A DNA stretch of 64,000 bases from Linyphia triangularis (taxonomy: Eukaryota > Arthropoda > Arachnida > Araneae > Linyphiidae). The position numbers were made by a program, and so were the translations under genes. The stretch covers positions 3,910,001-3,974,000 of the forward strand of contig OZ021722.1 in NCBI GenBank assembly GCA_963978545.1. The letters run 5' to 3'. Positions 21,660 to 32,330 of the stretch are shown piece after piece. Numbering within the stretch: position 1 is the stretch's first letter; each line of letters opens with the position of its first letter. The notes under the pieces were generated by a model. The model did not search any database and had not been told where the DNA came from. It worked only from the letters and a program-made list of their open reading frames with translations.

Positions 21660-22660
21660 CCGTACTGGCGTACAGGACCGGCCCGTTTTTAACACGCTTT
21701 TATTAGCTTCAGACGTATGTTAGTATGTAACGGAATCTTTGAACATGATTTTGACCCACTTCAAAACATCGGATTAACTCGAAATTTGGCATACTTATTA
21801 AGGACCGATGACAATTCAATATTTTAAACAGTTTGACCCGTTATCCTTACTAGGATAATCAGGATTAGCGATTTTTTGTTTTCCTGAGACCCGGAGTGTC
21901 TGCGTCAAGACCAATAAGGGAAATTACCAGGCGCGCCGATCACTTATTAACCTTTAACTGCTGTGGTTGGGTGGTTTGAGGTTCTTTGCGCAAGAGCAAC
22001 ACATGGTCCATACTATGCCAAACAAATTGGTGAACATCAGTTTAAAGTTTAAGAAACATAGTATCAGAAAATATAATATAAAATTCAAAGGTGAGATATT
22101 TTAGGGGATGGAAGCATTCCACAAAAAATGTCTCGCGGTCTGTCAGACCGCTTACAGCAGTTAAAGGTTAAAGTATAACTTTAAAGAAGTCTACAACCTC
22201 GATCGGAAGTGGGTTTTTAATTTTAGTTCACCATAAAAAAATTACCGAAATTCCCTTTTTAACGCGCTTTTATTAGTTTCACCTGTATGTTCAAACTTTG
22301 CTTACTTGTCAAAGACCCGATGACAATACAATAATTCTATAAGTTTGTCGCTTTATCACAAGGATTAGCTCGTGTTGCCTTTGCGCCGTTAAATTCCAAC
22401 CAACCAACCTTCTCCGGAATCGAACCCTGGTGTGCCGTTACCCATTACAATCCCAGTAATCACAGAACCTATCATCGACAATTGATAAGACAGACATTTG
22501 AAAGATTTGCCGTGGGAATGACGGTTATACAAAGCGTGTTTTTTTTAGTCGCATTATCCTTACCAGGATCTTCAGGATTAGTGATTTTTCATATTCAGAG
22601 ACAAGGTAGTGTTTTGTGCCTAATAATACGGCGTGTACTAAGGCATACACATGACTTAAA
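21660..22660. repeat. Dispersed repeat N, two or three degenerate units
   Basis: Recurring blocks aacacgcttttattag, cttattaaggaccgatgaca and tatccttactaggataatca appear at 21690-21930, again at about 22255-22380 and at 22490-22600. The first unit is interrupted by a TTAA element (21951-22167). No coding capacity seen. Confidence 0.6.
21951..22167. mobile_element. Short piggyBac-like MITE, TTAA-flanked
   Basis: 217 bp between TTAA copies at 21947-21950 and 22168-22171. The ends are CCTTTAACTGCTGTG and its inverse, and the right subterminal has gcggtctgtcagaccgc. The termini match the 1382-bp element at 8461-9842, so this is a deletion derivative of the same family. Confidence 0.9.
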
Positions 22661-22739
22661 TTTGAGACAAGCATGTGACTATTGGTAGGAATAACTGGAG
22701 AGTTTTGTACACTTAACTACAAAAAATTATAGTTTACAG

Positions 22740-23172
22740 AAAAAATAATTAATAGTTTAAAAAACTAAAAAACACGCTTAAATAGAAAACGAAACTAAAA
22801 AGTAGAAAATAATGAATAGTTTAAAAAACTAAAAAACACGCTTTAATAGAAAAGTGAACTAAAAAGTAGAAAATAATTTTAAATAAGTTTGAAATAAGAA
22901 TAGATTGATTAACAAGAAATATTTATTTTATAGTAAAAAAGCGTGGGGTGCTTGATGTTAATTGTTGTAAATATTTAATGACAGATATTGGTAAAAGTAG
23001 AGCCATTATGAAAATATCTTAAAAAGCACCCCACGCTTTTTTACGATAAAATAAATATTTCTTGTTAATCACTCTATTCTTATTTCAAACTTATTTAAAA
23101 TTATTTTCTGCTTTTTAGTTCACTTTTCTATTAAAGCGTGTTTTTTTAGTTTTTTAAACTCTTAATTTACCT
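22740..23172. repeat. Long inverted repeat with one duplicated arm
   Basis: Right arm 23018-23172 is the reverse complement of 22800-22960, including agcgtggggtgc and its reverse, with a ~60-bp loop. The left arm's outer ~70 bp (gtttaaaaaactaaaaaaca and onward) is present twice in tandem (22750-22815 and 22816-22885). The outer block shares acacgctttaatag with repeat N. Confidence 0.8.
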
Positions 23173-24939
23173 CGGTGATTTCACTGAACAACCCTAGGGC
23201 CGCCTCTGTGTAGTAGTAATAAATTACGTATCACCACAGAATTTACTTCACGTTCTGATGCTTTTACTTTTTTCAACTTTAATGTCGATGTTGGTCTGAG
23301 ATAAGATAGATTTTATGAAGCGATGTTAGAAGCTACATACGGGAAAGCACAACTGTGACATTGTTGATAAAATCGATTATCGCGTTCTTATCTAAAGCAC
23401 GATAAGAAAGGAAAGGCTTACATGTTGAGTAAGACGATAACAAGTGCACAATAACCACCCCCAAATAGACGTATTTAGATAGTAATAAGACATTTATCTG
23501 GTGCAAGGTGAAGTACCCGGCGTTTCCCGGGTTCAAACAGCTCTGGTCCATCACTGCCCAGTACAAATTAGTTCAGCCTGATGTTGTTCGGATAAATGAT
23601 TTTTGTATAACCAATTATTCACGAAAAAACATTTTACCAGCGTGATAAGAGCAATATGAAAGAAAGAAATAGGGTTATAAAACATGAAACTATATACATC
23701 CAGCCATACGTCTTACATGTAACTTTATTTAAGGTAGCCGAATACCTTAAAAAGTCGAATTTTCATAAAATTTCAAAAATTATTATAATTTTTTTTAAAA
23801 GCTTGCATCTTAAAGTTTCTAAAACTAGCTTTACTCTTCACCTAAGTCAATTATGAACTAAGTTATGATAAATTTAATACAATTTTATCAACAGGTTATA
23901 CAATGCAACTTAGAAGTTTAAAATCGTTTTCTGCAAAATGCCATTTCGTTAACACCATTAATATAACTTAAAAGATAACAAAGATATTTTTTGTCAAAGT
24001 TTTTTTTCCAATGCTTATCATAAAATGACATTTGATCTAAGTGCCAAGTGCAATAGTTATTAATTAATAACGGCATTTATACAAAACATATTTTTAAAAG
24101 CGTTAATTTTTTGGAATATATACTTTAAACTCCTATATCTCAGAAACTTCTTAAGATATGTCTTAGCTTTAACGTCATTTTCAAAATAGTTGATATATTG
24201 ATTTTAGATAAATTGACAGGGGATTATATTTCAGACTGACAAATGTTATCGAATGACACTTAAATTTGTTTTTTAGGACACGTTTTACATTCAATCAGAC
24301 CAGCCATTTTTAAAATGAGGCAAGTTCGAATTTCTACAAGTTTCTATCTATTTGAATTGAAATTTTATTATTTTTAAGTTTGCCATTCTCATTGTGTAGT
24401 TTTGATGTTCTTGTCTTTCAAACCTTGTGGAACGAGGTCTTTCGAACCTTGTATCTTTCAAACTTTGGGGTAACGTATGACATTCAGGCTTTTGCCATAA
24501 CATATACAGAAAAATTCTCGTATTTTGGCATTGACTATAGTAGTCACCCCCTAACGAAGTTACTACAATCGACAATTATGCCTTTTTTCAGTTGTTTTTC
24601 TTTTTGTTATTTATTAATTCTTTGCTGTAATTTCTGAGGATCGTATAATTCAATGGTTTCTTTCAAAATACACCATCGTACAATAAGAGAGAAGCACATA
24701 AAGGAATAACTCCATAAAATATGGTTACATTTGTTTTATTTCGTTTATACTTATGAAACCTATACAAAGATTATGTAAAATCAGACTGCAATAGCGTCAA
24801 ACAAAGATTATTTAGTCCAGCTTAAAAGTTAATCACCTTAGCCCACCTGCTTTATTACATAACTTGCTTTCTACAACAACAGGTGCGCTTCAAATTTCAA
24901 ATATAAAGGTTCTTGGGTGAAAAGTAAATTCCGAAAAAT
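23173..24939. other. AT-rich stretch, nothing recognised
   Basis: No convincing coding frame, RNA gene or repeat boundary. Frames of 66-85 codons here (for example 23656-23856 and 24380-24637) lack splice context and recognisable motifs. Confidence 0.45.
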
Positions 24940-25745
24940 ACAGAGTTTCTGCCAAAATAACATGTCACAAATCCATGACTTTCCAAGACTGAAGCAAATA
25001 ATTTTCCATGACTCAAGAAATTAAACCATCAAAAATATAATAAATAATAATAATAATTATAATAATTTTACTAACACGAACATAGTAAGTAAATCAATGT
25101 ACCATAGAATGATTTTTATAAAGTTTTATTTTAAATTAAGTAAAAAAAAAAATCCTTGTTTCAGTAACTTCCAAATCAGAAGAAAAAGGGAAAAATAATT
25201 TTCCATTCTTTGATGTTTCAGTGTTAAAAAAAAGCTAATCAATCTTTAATAATAAATAAATAAATATTTGAAGAAAGAATAAGTCAATAATAATAAATTA
25301 TATCATCAAAAATCAAATATTTTGATACCAACAATGCAAAACAGAAGAAATAAGACAGAAAAAAATATTTAAAAAATGTAAACACATGCTTATCAAAACT
25401 GTTCATTTCAGTTCTCATATAACGCAATTTTTTTCACCTATGAGACCTTAACTCGTGTGATGTCACAAATTTGGAATTTAGAAATGTTTCATTGGTTGCG
25501 GTTATTAACTGTGAGCGTAGTTTCCATCAAAACGGTTGGTTGGTTGTTTTCAGATTATCTGACGTAAATAAAAACAGAGATGAATTTTTGATGAGCTGAA
25601 TAGCGATCATGGCGTTTATGACGTCATAGTTACGCGATTTTACTTAAAATTTTTAGAAATCCATGAAATTCACTGTATTTTCATGACCTACTGTCATTTA
25701 TTTGCTCAAAATCATGACTTTCCATGACAAAATTCACTCAATGTC
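24940..25745. repeat. Possible MITE of the catgacttt type
   Basis: Inverted pairs of catgactttcca and its variants occur near 24975-25015 and 25665-25735, resembling the subterminal repeats of the CAGGG-type elements at 1511 and 30112. The ends are too diverged to place. Confidence 0.35.
25534..25562 (-). repeat. SINE-1 tail fragment
   Basis: ggttggttggttgttttcag followed by attatctga matches only the 3' end of SINE-1. It may be a 5'-truncated insertion. Confidence 0.55.
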
Positions 25746-25862
25746 TAAAATTCCTACTTTCCGTATGCGCGGAAACCATGAAAATAAAAATACAATTTTT
25801 TTTTGTAAAAAATTACTATAACAGTTACCCTCGTAATTGACTCATTCTGCAACGCTGTAAGA

Positions 25863-26044
25863 GCCGACCAAACGGTATAGTGGTTAGCGTGCTTACTTCT
25901 AGACCGCGAGGTTGCGGGTTCCGAGTCCCGTGTTAGGCATTGGGTGTTTGTAAATGTATGTTGGCTTGTCTGATGACGAATGTTTCGGCGCATTATAGCC
26001 CTAGTGTTGCTGACGGCGCCAGATAATCTGAATACAACCAACCA
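25863..26044 (+). mobile_element. SINE-1 copy 2
   Basis: Full-length copy with a tRNA-like head, body and aaccaacca tail. The target duplication is GCAACGCTGTAAGA (25849-25862 and 26045-26058). Confidence 0.9.
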
Positions 26045-26058
26045 GCAACGCTGTAAGA

Positions 26059-27612
26059 AGGTGGCATATAATTGAGATTAACTAAATGCGCGTGCATTTT
26101 TGCATTTATTTTTGTTCACGTGATACGAACATTACTTTGTTATTGATGCGAATTTTCTTCTCAGAAGAATGTTTCAATGGACAATTCCCGCATTTTGTTT
26201 TAAAAAAAACGTGTGAAATTAGTTTATATTATTTATGAAGAATTTCTTTCTGGTTCCAAATATTCGAACAAAAGTTCTCTAGAAAAAATGAGTTATTTAA
26301 ATATTAAGAAAAGAAAATGCCCCTAAAACCTCGTCCGATCAAAACGATCCAATATAGCTGTGACGTCAAAACATCCTTCCGTTTTTATGGTCATCGTGAG
26401 GTGTCTGCCAAAATATCTGGCGTTGGTTTGAAAGACATTTGCTGTATTACGTACCGGCTGGCTCGATTTGCGAGAAACTTGCAAAACTTGTTTTCGCTGC
26501 TGTGTTTCAAGTCAAGTTGTTTCAGATGTAGCGACATCACGTTCGCTTCGAGCCGAATGTGTCATTTTTCCCGCCAGAACTAACAAGCGATCCTAGGTTG
26601 CAAATTAAAAACAAAAAGCGCAGAGAACAGAAATTTTTGTGTTTATGGGCTTTCGAAACACTTAGAATTAAATAAAAAATAAAAAAAAGATGTGGGTATT
26701 GTCAATTTCAACATAATTTTTTTCACAGTTATAATGAAAGTGCCAACAGTGGAGAATGGAGAATAGAATTGTCTTGAAGAAAAAAAAAATAGATTTTTGC
26801 AAGATTCTGAGGAATTCGAAATAACAAAAATATTTCTTTACCATTTCATAAATATATATCAGAAATTATTTTTACTGTTACAATACTAAAAGAAAAATTT
26901 AATTTTTAATAAATATCTCGTGTATATTAAATTAAAGTGTTAGTAATATTCCTCATTTTTGAACGGGATTCTTCTTACCAGTTGATAATATTTAGACGAA
27001 TCAACAAAACAGGAATAATTAGTTCAACACTTATATTCATCAGAGAATAAAACGTTAAAGAAATTTTCTGTTACAGCAGATAATCGATTTAGCTTTAACT
27101 TTGAAAAAAAAAAATCGATATCGTTGAAGCCGTCGTAAATGTACACAACAAAATATTTTGACGAGGTCAGATTTTTTGAAATTTTCTCTTTTCTCTATGG
27201 CAACGATACACATTATTTTTGAAAGAGAGATCGCCAAGTGTTTACCTGTTGACAATATTAAGGCATTATCGACTAAAATATTGAAATGAAACTTTTTTTT
27301 AAACTCCTTTATATTATCTTCGATTTTAATCGAGCTGTAACTTGGCATTGATGACAATGCATTCTATTAAATTTTGGGCAGCAACTCTCACTAAAAGGTC
27401 GCTTTTACGCATGCTTCTATAATCGCTTCGGAATACTAATAAATCCCACTTAACCAATATTTTCTTGAAACTATTTCCTGTTGTTAAATTTGTTTTAATC
27501 AAAATGAATAAAAGCTAATTGAACGTGAATGCATAAATTTAGTATGTAGAGTCAAGAGTCCAATCAATTCAACTTTGGGTTTGAATAGCAATTCTATAAG
27601 TGAAACAATTTC
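26059..27612. other. No recognised feature
   Basis: AT-rich DNA. The 88-codon frame at 26317-26583 is in a locally more GC-rich patch but resembles no protein I know, and lies at no clear splice sites. Confidence 0.45.
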
Positions 27613-27779
27613 AAGCTTGGCGTCCATTATCGCTGAGCAGAGCAGAGCGTAGAGCCAATTACAAGGCTGTCAGCGTCCATTGTAGCACGAGGCTCGTGCT
27701 GCAGTAGACATTGGCAGCCTTGTAATTGGTTCTAGTCCATACCTCTCTGCTCTGCTCAGCGATAGTGGACGATAAGCTT
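27613..27779. mobile_element. Pal-A palindromic MITE copy 4
   Basis: aagcttggcgtccattatcg... to ...cgatagtggacgataagctt, with the usual inner blocks shortened on the left arm. The right flank is TTAA and the left flank is TCAA. Confidence 0.8.
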
Positions 27780-27987
27780 AAAGCTAGGCGTCCACTATAC
27801 GCTGAGCAGAGCAGAACGAAGTTGTATTTAGAGCCAGCTTCAAGGTTGCCAACGTTTATTACAGCGCGAGCCCGTTCTGCTCTGATCTGCTCAAAGTGAA
27901 CGTCAACTAAACGAACAAAGCTGGGACCGTTCTTGGCGGGATTATTTTACCCACTGTCTGCTCTGCTCGTAGTGGAAGATCAGCTTT
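27780..27987. mobile_element. Pal-A copy 5, diverged, back-to-back with copy 4
   Basis: Starts aagctaggcgtccactatac and ends ctgctctgctcgtagtggaa. The inner part is altered. It directly abuts copy 4. Confidence 0.6.
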
Positions 27988-28253
27988 CATTCTTAAAATT
28001 CTTTCCAGTTGCCAACATTTTTTTAAATCAGAATAAATGCTTATCAGCTTTCGTAGATCGTTAACTCGTTGAAGATAACAATGCATTCAATCAAGTTTTA
28101 AGGGTGGAAAAAGGAAGTTAGTAAATATAGTTCGGAATGGATCTTTTGTTCTTAGTGGTCAAACACTATGAAAACTCGATCTGAGTTCAAGAAGTTGCAA
28201 TTGCCCGTAAAAATTAGCATTGCACAGGATTTATATTAAAAACTTTGTATGGG

Positions 28254-28255
<2 letters not shown>

Positions 28256-28289
<34 letters not shown>
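28256..28289. repeat. (CA)n microsatellite
   Basis: 17 uninterrupted CA units. Confidence 0.95.
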
Positions 28290-28290
<1 letters not shown>

Positions 28291-28394
28291 CTATGTACAA
28301 CAATGACCAGAGTTCGAGAGAAAAATAAATAAGGTTTGTCCGGGAGGGTACTCAAGGGGGGAAAATCTTCGTTTAGAAACATTAATTATAAATA

Positions 28395-28841
28395 CAGTAG
28401 AACCTCGATTAACCGACTTAATTCGGACCGAAGATAGGTCGGATAAGCGAAAATGCCGGATAATAGAGAGTTGTACAAAATATTATAAAGTAAATTATTT
28501 TCATTTATTGAATGCAGGGCTTTTAATGTTTTTTTTTATGACATAATTGGTGGAAATGAGTTTTTGTTGTCGTAATCTCGATAATCGTTGTTTCGCTGTT
28601 CTATCACGAAGTCTTTTTAAAAGCAATAGTTCAGTTTGATCTGCATATGATTATTGCTCTAACCATGTCAGTCCTTTTGAAAAACGGTCAAAATGCAAAT
28701 TTAGTGTAAAGGAAAATATTCCTGTTTTAAAAAGGGCAAATGATTTATTACTCATTTGGGAGATTTTTGATGTCGACTAAAGGATGGTCGGTTAACAGAG
28801 AGTTCCGGATGAAAGAGGGACGGTTAATCGAGGTTCTACTG
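28395..28841. mobile_element. pogo/Tigger-like MITE
   Basis: 447 bp with ends CAGTAGAACCTCGATTAACC and, inverted, CAGTAGAACCTCGATTAACC. This terminus closely resembles the pogo/Tigger branch of Tc1/mariner elements. TA precedes the left end; the right flank is AA, so the expected TA duplication has decayed. No transposase. Confidence 0.88.
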
Positions 28842-29241
28842 AATTTAACTTATTAAAAATTATTAATTATTAAAATTAACCAATGGAATCATTTTATTAT
28901 TAACAAAAATTATCAAATTGTCATTATTGATCACATGGAAAATTAGGGTCCGGCATAAATCTGAAATCAGCAGACCAATTTTACGTCCCAGTACGCCACT
29001 GCATATATCTTTAAAAAAAAACATATTCGAAGGACCCTTCAACACAATAACTTCTCTACTCAAGAAGATTCTAAGAAGTCCCGTGACTCAGGCTGTTTTG
29101 ACAAATACGTTCCCTGGAATAGAGAGTGAGTTTCGGGGAGGGAAAAAATGGTCCGAGAATGGAAATGAAAAAGGAAACGGGGTCGTGAAACATCCTGTTA
29201 TGATTGGGAAATTTTTGCAAGAAGAAGAATCTTCCTATTGT

Positions 29242-29865
29242 CCATCGAACATCATTCTGAATTTTTTTTTATAGAATGCAGAAATATGTTAGTAGATACA
29301 TTGGTCTACCTTGGCAAAAATGGCCGAAACTGGCCCAAAATCGACACTTTGAATGAATTGAACTAAATTCGATTGTCAGATATGACATAAAAAAATAAAA
29401 AAAATAATGAGCATTATTTTTCTTTTGTTTCTTTTATCCATCGCTCTTTAATTTTCAATTAAGAAAGTTACAGTCGCGGATTAGATATCTGGGCTCACGA
29501 AAATCTGCATATTTAAAAAGTGAGTCCAAAAGTTGGATATAAATACCACGTCACTGGTGACGTAACTGACGTCGCCAATTCGGCTTACTTTTTTTAAAAG
29601 ATGAAAGTTTTCCCGAGCCAGAGATTCAGAAATCGTTTGCGCCCTTCTTCATTGAAAATCAAAGTGCAGCAGGTTACCAAATGAAAAAGTGTGTTCACTT
29701 TTTGGCAAGTTTTATGACATATTTGGCAATCGGATTTAGTTCAATTCACTCTAAGTCGATTTTCGATCAGTTTCGGCCATTTTTGCCACGCCAGACCAGT
29801 GGATTCGTGTGACCTACAGACTTTTCTCCACATTCTATAAAAAAAATTCAGAATGATGTTCGAAA
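29242..29865. mobile_element. Pal-E copy 2
   Basis: Left end ccatcgaacatcattctga and right end attcagaatgatgttcga, about 620 bp, with the same inner paired blocks (ggcaaaaatggccgaaac and its reverse) as copy 1. Confidence 0.8.
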
Positions 29866-30065
29866 ACTATAGCAGTAGCCTTTTAATTTGCTAGTAACGT
29901 GCCTTTTTCTATGAGAGAACTTATTTCGCTGTATTCAGATTTTAAAGCAATCTCTGTTGCCGCATTTCAATATTGTAGCTATTTAAGCCAAGAGGCGTTT
30001 TTAAAATGCACAAACCTAATTGCGGCAATGTTGTGGCATTGTAGTGCACAAATCGTAAAAGCAGT

Positions 30066-30892
30066 TCAGGGGGGGCCACAAAAATTTAGAAAAAAAAGTT
30101 GTCTGATTATTCAGGGTGGCCACAAAATGAAGGAAAAAAAGTTCCCTGATTTCCCTGACAGATTTCTGAAAAATTCCCTGATTATAGGGCACATTTTTTT
30201 CTTCAAATTTCCCCGATTTTCTTATGTTTTCCAGATGTCTAGACACCCTGATCAAATAGAACATGTATGCTACAGAGATAATATGCAATTATTAAAAAAA
30301 ATAGTTTTGCTGGTAATGAAAAGTTTAAATTATTCCGTAACATGAAATTTCTAATGGCTTACCACTACAAATCTCCATGTAAATAGCGCCAAAAGTGGAT
30401 GAACGTACCTTAAACAAAACAAAATTTGCCCGGTTTTCATGAAATTTTAGAAAATTCCCTGGCATTTTCCCTGATTTCCAGGTTTTCCCGGTTCTGCGGT
30501 CACTCTGTTATTCCCTGATAGAGGGGGGGGGGGGGCACAAAAATTTAGATATAAAAAAGTTCTCTGATTATTCCCCGATAGATTTCTAAAGAATTCCCAG
30601 ATTTTAAGGGAAACTTTTTTCAAATTTCCCCCAACTTTTCCATGGTTTCTATTTGATGTCGACATCTCGAGATCAAATACAACATGCATGCCAAAGAGAA
30701 AATGCGACAATTTTTTTTAAAAAAAGTAGTTTTGGAGGTGGTGAAAAGTTTAAATTATTCCGTAACATAAAATTTCCAACGATTACCGACACGATTCTCC
30801 GGTTTGAACGACGCCAAAATAAGGATGAAAGGGGAAAAGTACCCTCAACAAAACAATGGTAGCAAATTTCCCCGAATTTTGTGAAATTTTAA
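30066..30892. mobile_element. Nested CAGGGTGGCCAC-type elements
   Basis: The intact element spans 30112-30507 (CAGGGTGGCCAC ... GTCACTCTG). It sits inside a related copy whose two halves (30066-30111 and about 30508-30545) rejoin as ctgattattccctgata, with TTATT present at both edges. A third partial copy follows (30524-30892). Many ttccctgatt motifs are internal. No coding capacity. The 69-148 codon frames here are artefacts of repeat sequence. Confidence 0.65.
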
Positions 30893-31437
30893 TAGGAGGT
30901 CCCAGTAAAGACTGTTCCCTATTTTCCCTATGTTACAATAGCTATACTAAACTTCAACTTAACTAGACCTCATTTAGACGGTAGATCGTCACGGTGCTCA
31001 TAGGTATTTAATCCATTTTGGCTGCGTGAAAGCATAACGTTCGCCAAACCTGTAGAGAACAAAAGGCGATAAGGTTTGGCGAGAATTATGTCTTCACTCC
31101 GCCAAAATGGATTAAATACCTATGAGCACTGTCACGATCTATCGTCTAAGTGATGTCTAGTTAAGTTCAAGTTTAGTATAGTGAAGTTAGAAACTATTTT
31201 GTAAGAAACCTTGTCGTTTGGTGAGAAAAGGTACGACAATGATCACTTTGTGAAATGACTTAAATTAAAAACTCGAAAACAGCGTCTAATATATTTTATT
31301 TTATATTTGAAATCGCAAATGCATATTAAGCGAGTCCACCTGGTTTTGTCTTTTGCTATTTTATTTCTAATTTATAATAGATAAACATTAAATGGAAACA
31401 ATTTAAATCATTTAATTCAGTGATCATTTTCGTACAT
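30893..31437. repeat. Pal-C copy interrupted by Pal-B
   Basis: Left end ggtcccagtaaagactgttc to tgttacaata, then Pal-B (30943-31180), then gaagttagaaactattttgt onward to gatcattttcgtacat. Confidence 0.7.
30943..31180. mobile_element. Pal-B MITE copy 3
   Basis: Complete palindrome tatactaaacttcaac...caagtttagtata, with the loop around cctgtagagaacaaaagg. Confidence 0.87.
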
Positions 31438-31765
31438 CTAAAGCGAAGCATCTTTGTTTGCGGTAGCTGGGAATCGATCGTGCGACCTTTGCTTTTCCAA
31501 TCAGATGCTTTACCACTATGCAAAAGAGTGCTTCAGTGGAGTTGGCGCCGTCAGCAACTCGAGGGCTATAATGCACCGAAACATTCGTCATTTGACAAGC
31601 CAACATACACTTACAAACACCCATGCCTAATACGGGACTCGGAACCCGCAACCTCGCGGTCTAGAAGATAGTACGCTAACCACTATACCGTTTGGTAGGC
31701 CTACTCCAGTGGAGAGAAGCTTTATCTGTTATTTGTAAACAAGACCGCCACATAGCGTCTTCCCA
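31438..31765 (-). mobile_element. SINE-3 copy 1, interrupted by SINE-1
   Basis: On the minus strand: ttttgcatagtggtaaagca and tctgattgg (A-box-like), then ggtcgcacgatcgattccca (B-box-like), a tRNA-derived head. SINE-1 is inserted at the right side. The matching half resumes as agaagctttatctgttattt. The second copy is at 31938-32330. Confidence 0.6.
31541..31697 (-). mobile_element. SINE-1 copy 3, tail-truncated
   Basis: Lacks the ggttggttgttttcagatta tail present in other copies and begins at ggcgccgtcagcaactcg. Both sides show cagtggag (left ttcagtggag, right tccagtggag), consistent with a target duplication inside SINE-3. Confidence 0.8.
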
Positions 31766-31937
31766 GTGAGTCGCGAAGGGAGTAATACTGAGTTTCCTGC
31801 GAGTTAGTTGCGCGCGTGGGGCAGTGAGTGGCCGGAGATTTGCTTGTTGTTTTGGCAGTGAGTCGTCAAAGATGCTGCGATGTTATTCTGGAAGTCGTGC
31901 AGTATTTTCAGAAGGTGTCGATCGATGGCAGCATGAT

Positions 31938-32330
31938 TCAGTAGTCCGAAAGGGAAGCAGCTTTGTTTGCGGTCGCCTGGGGATCGACCGTGAAAACTTT
32001 TGCTTTTCTATACTAAACTTCAACTTAACTTGACATCACTAGACGGTAGATCGTCACAGTGCTCATAGGTATTTAATCCATTTTGGCGGCGTGAAAGCAT
32101 AATGTTCGCCAAACCACAACCCTGTAGAGAACAAAAGGCGTTTGGCGAGCATTATGTCTTCACTCCGCTAAAATGAATTAATTACCTATGAGCACGGTGA
32201 AGATCTATCGTCTAGTGATGTCAAGTTAAGTTGAAGTTTAGTATAGTCAGATACTTTACCGCTGTGCAAAAAAGTACTCAAGTGCATAGGAGCTTTATTT
32301 GTTATTTGTACACGAGACCGCCACACATCC
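31938..32330 (-). mobile_element. SINE-3 copy 2, interrupted by Pal-B
   Basis: Matches copy 1 from agctttgtttgcggtcgcct to tttgcttttcta, then Pal-B (32009-32245), then resumes gtcagatactttaccgctgt to gagaccgccacac. Confidence 0.6.
32009..32245. mobile_element. Pal-B MITE copy 4
   Basis: Complete palindrome tatactaaacttcaac...ttgaagtttagtata, with TA at each edge, in SINE-3. Confidence 0.87.

Noticed and set aside
29899..30345. The 148-codon plus ORF
   Set aside because: It runs through the CAGGGTGGCCAC repeat and its nested copy, and the amino-acid content is that of translated repeat.
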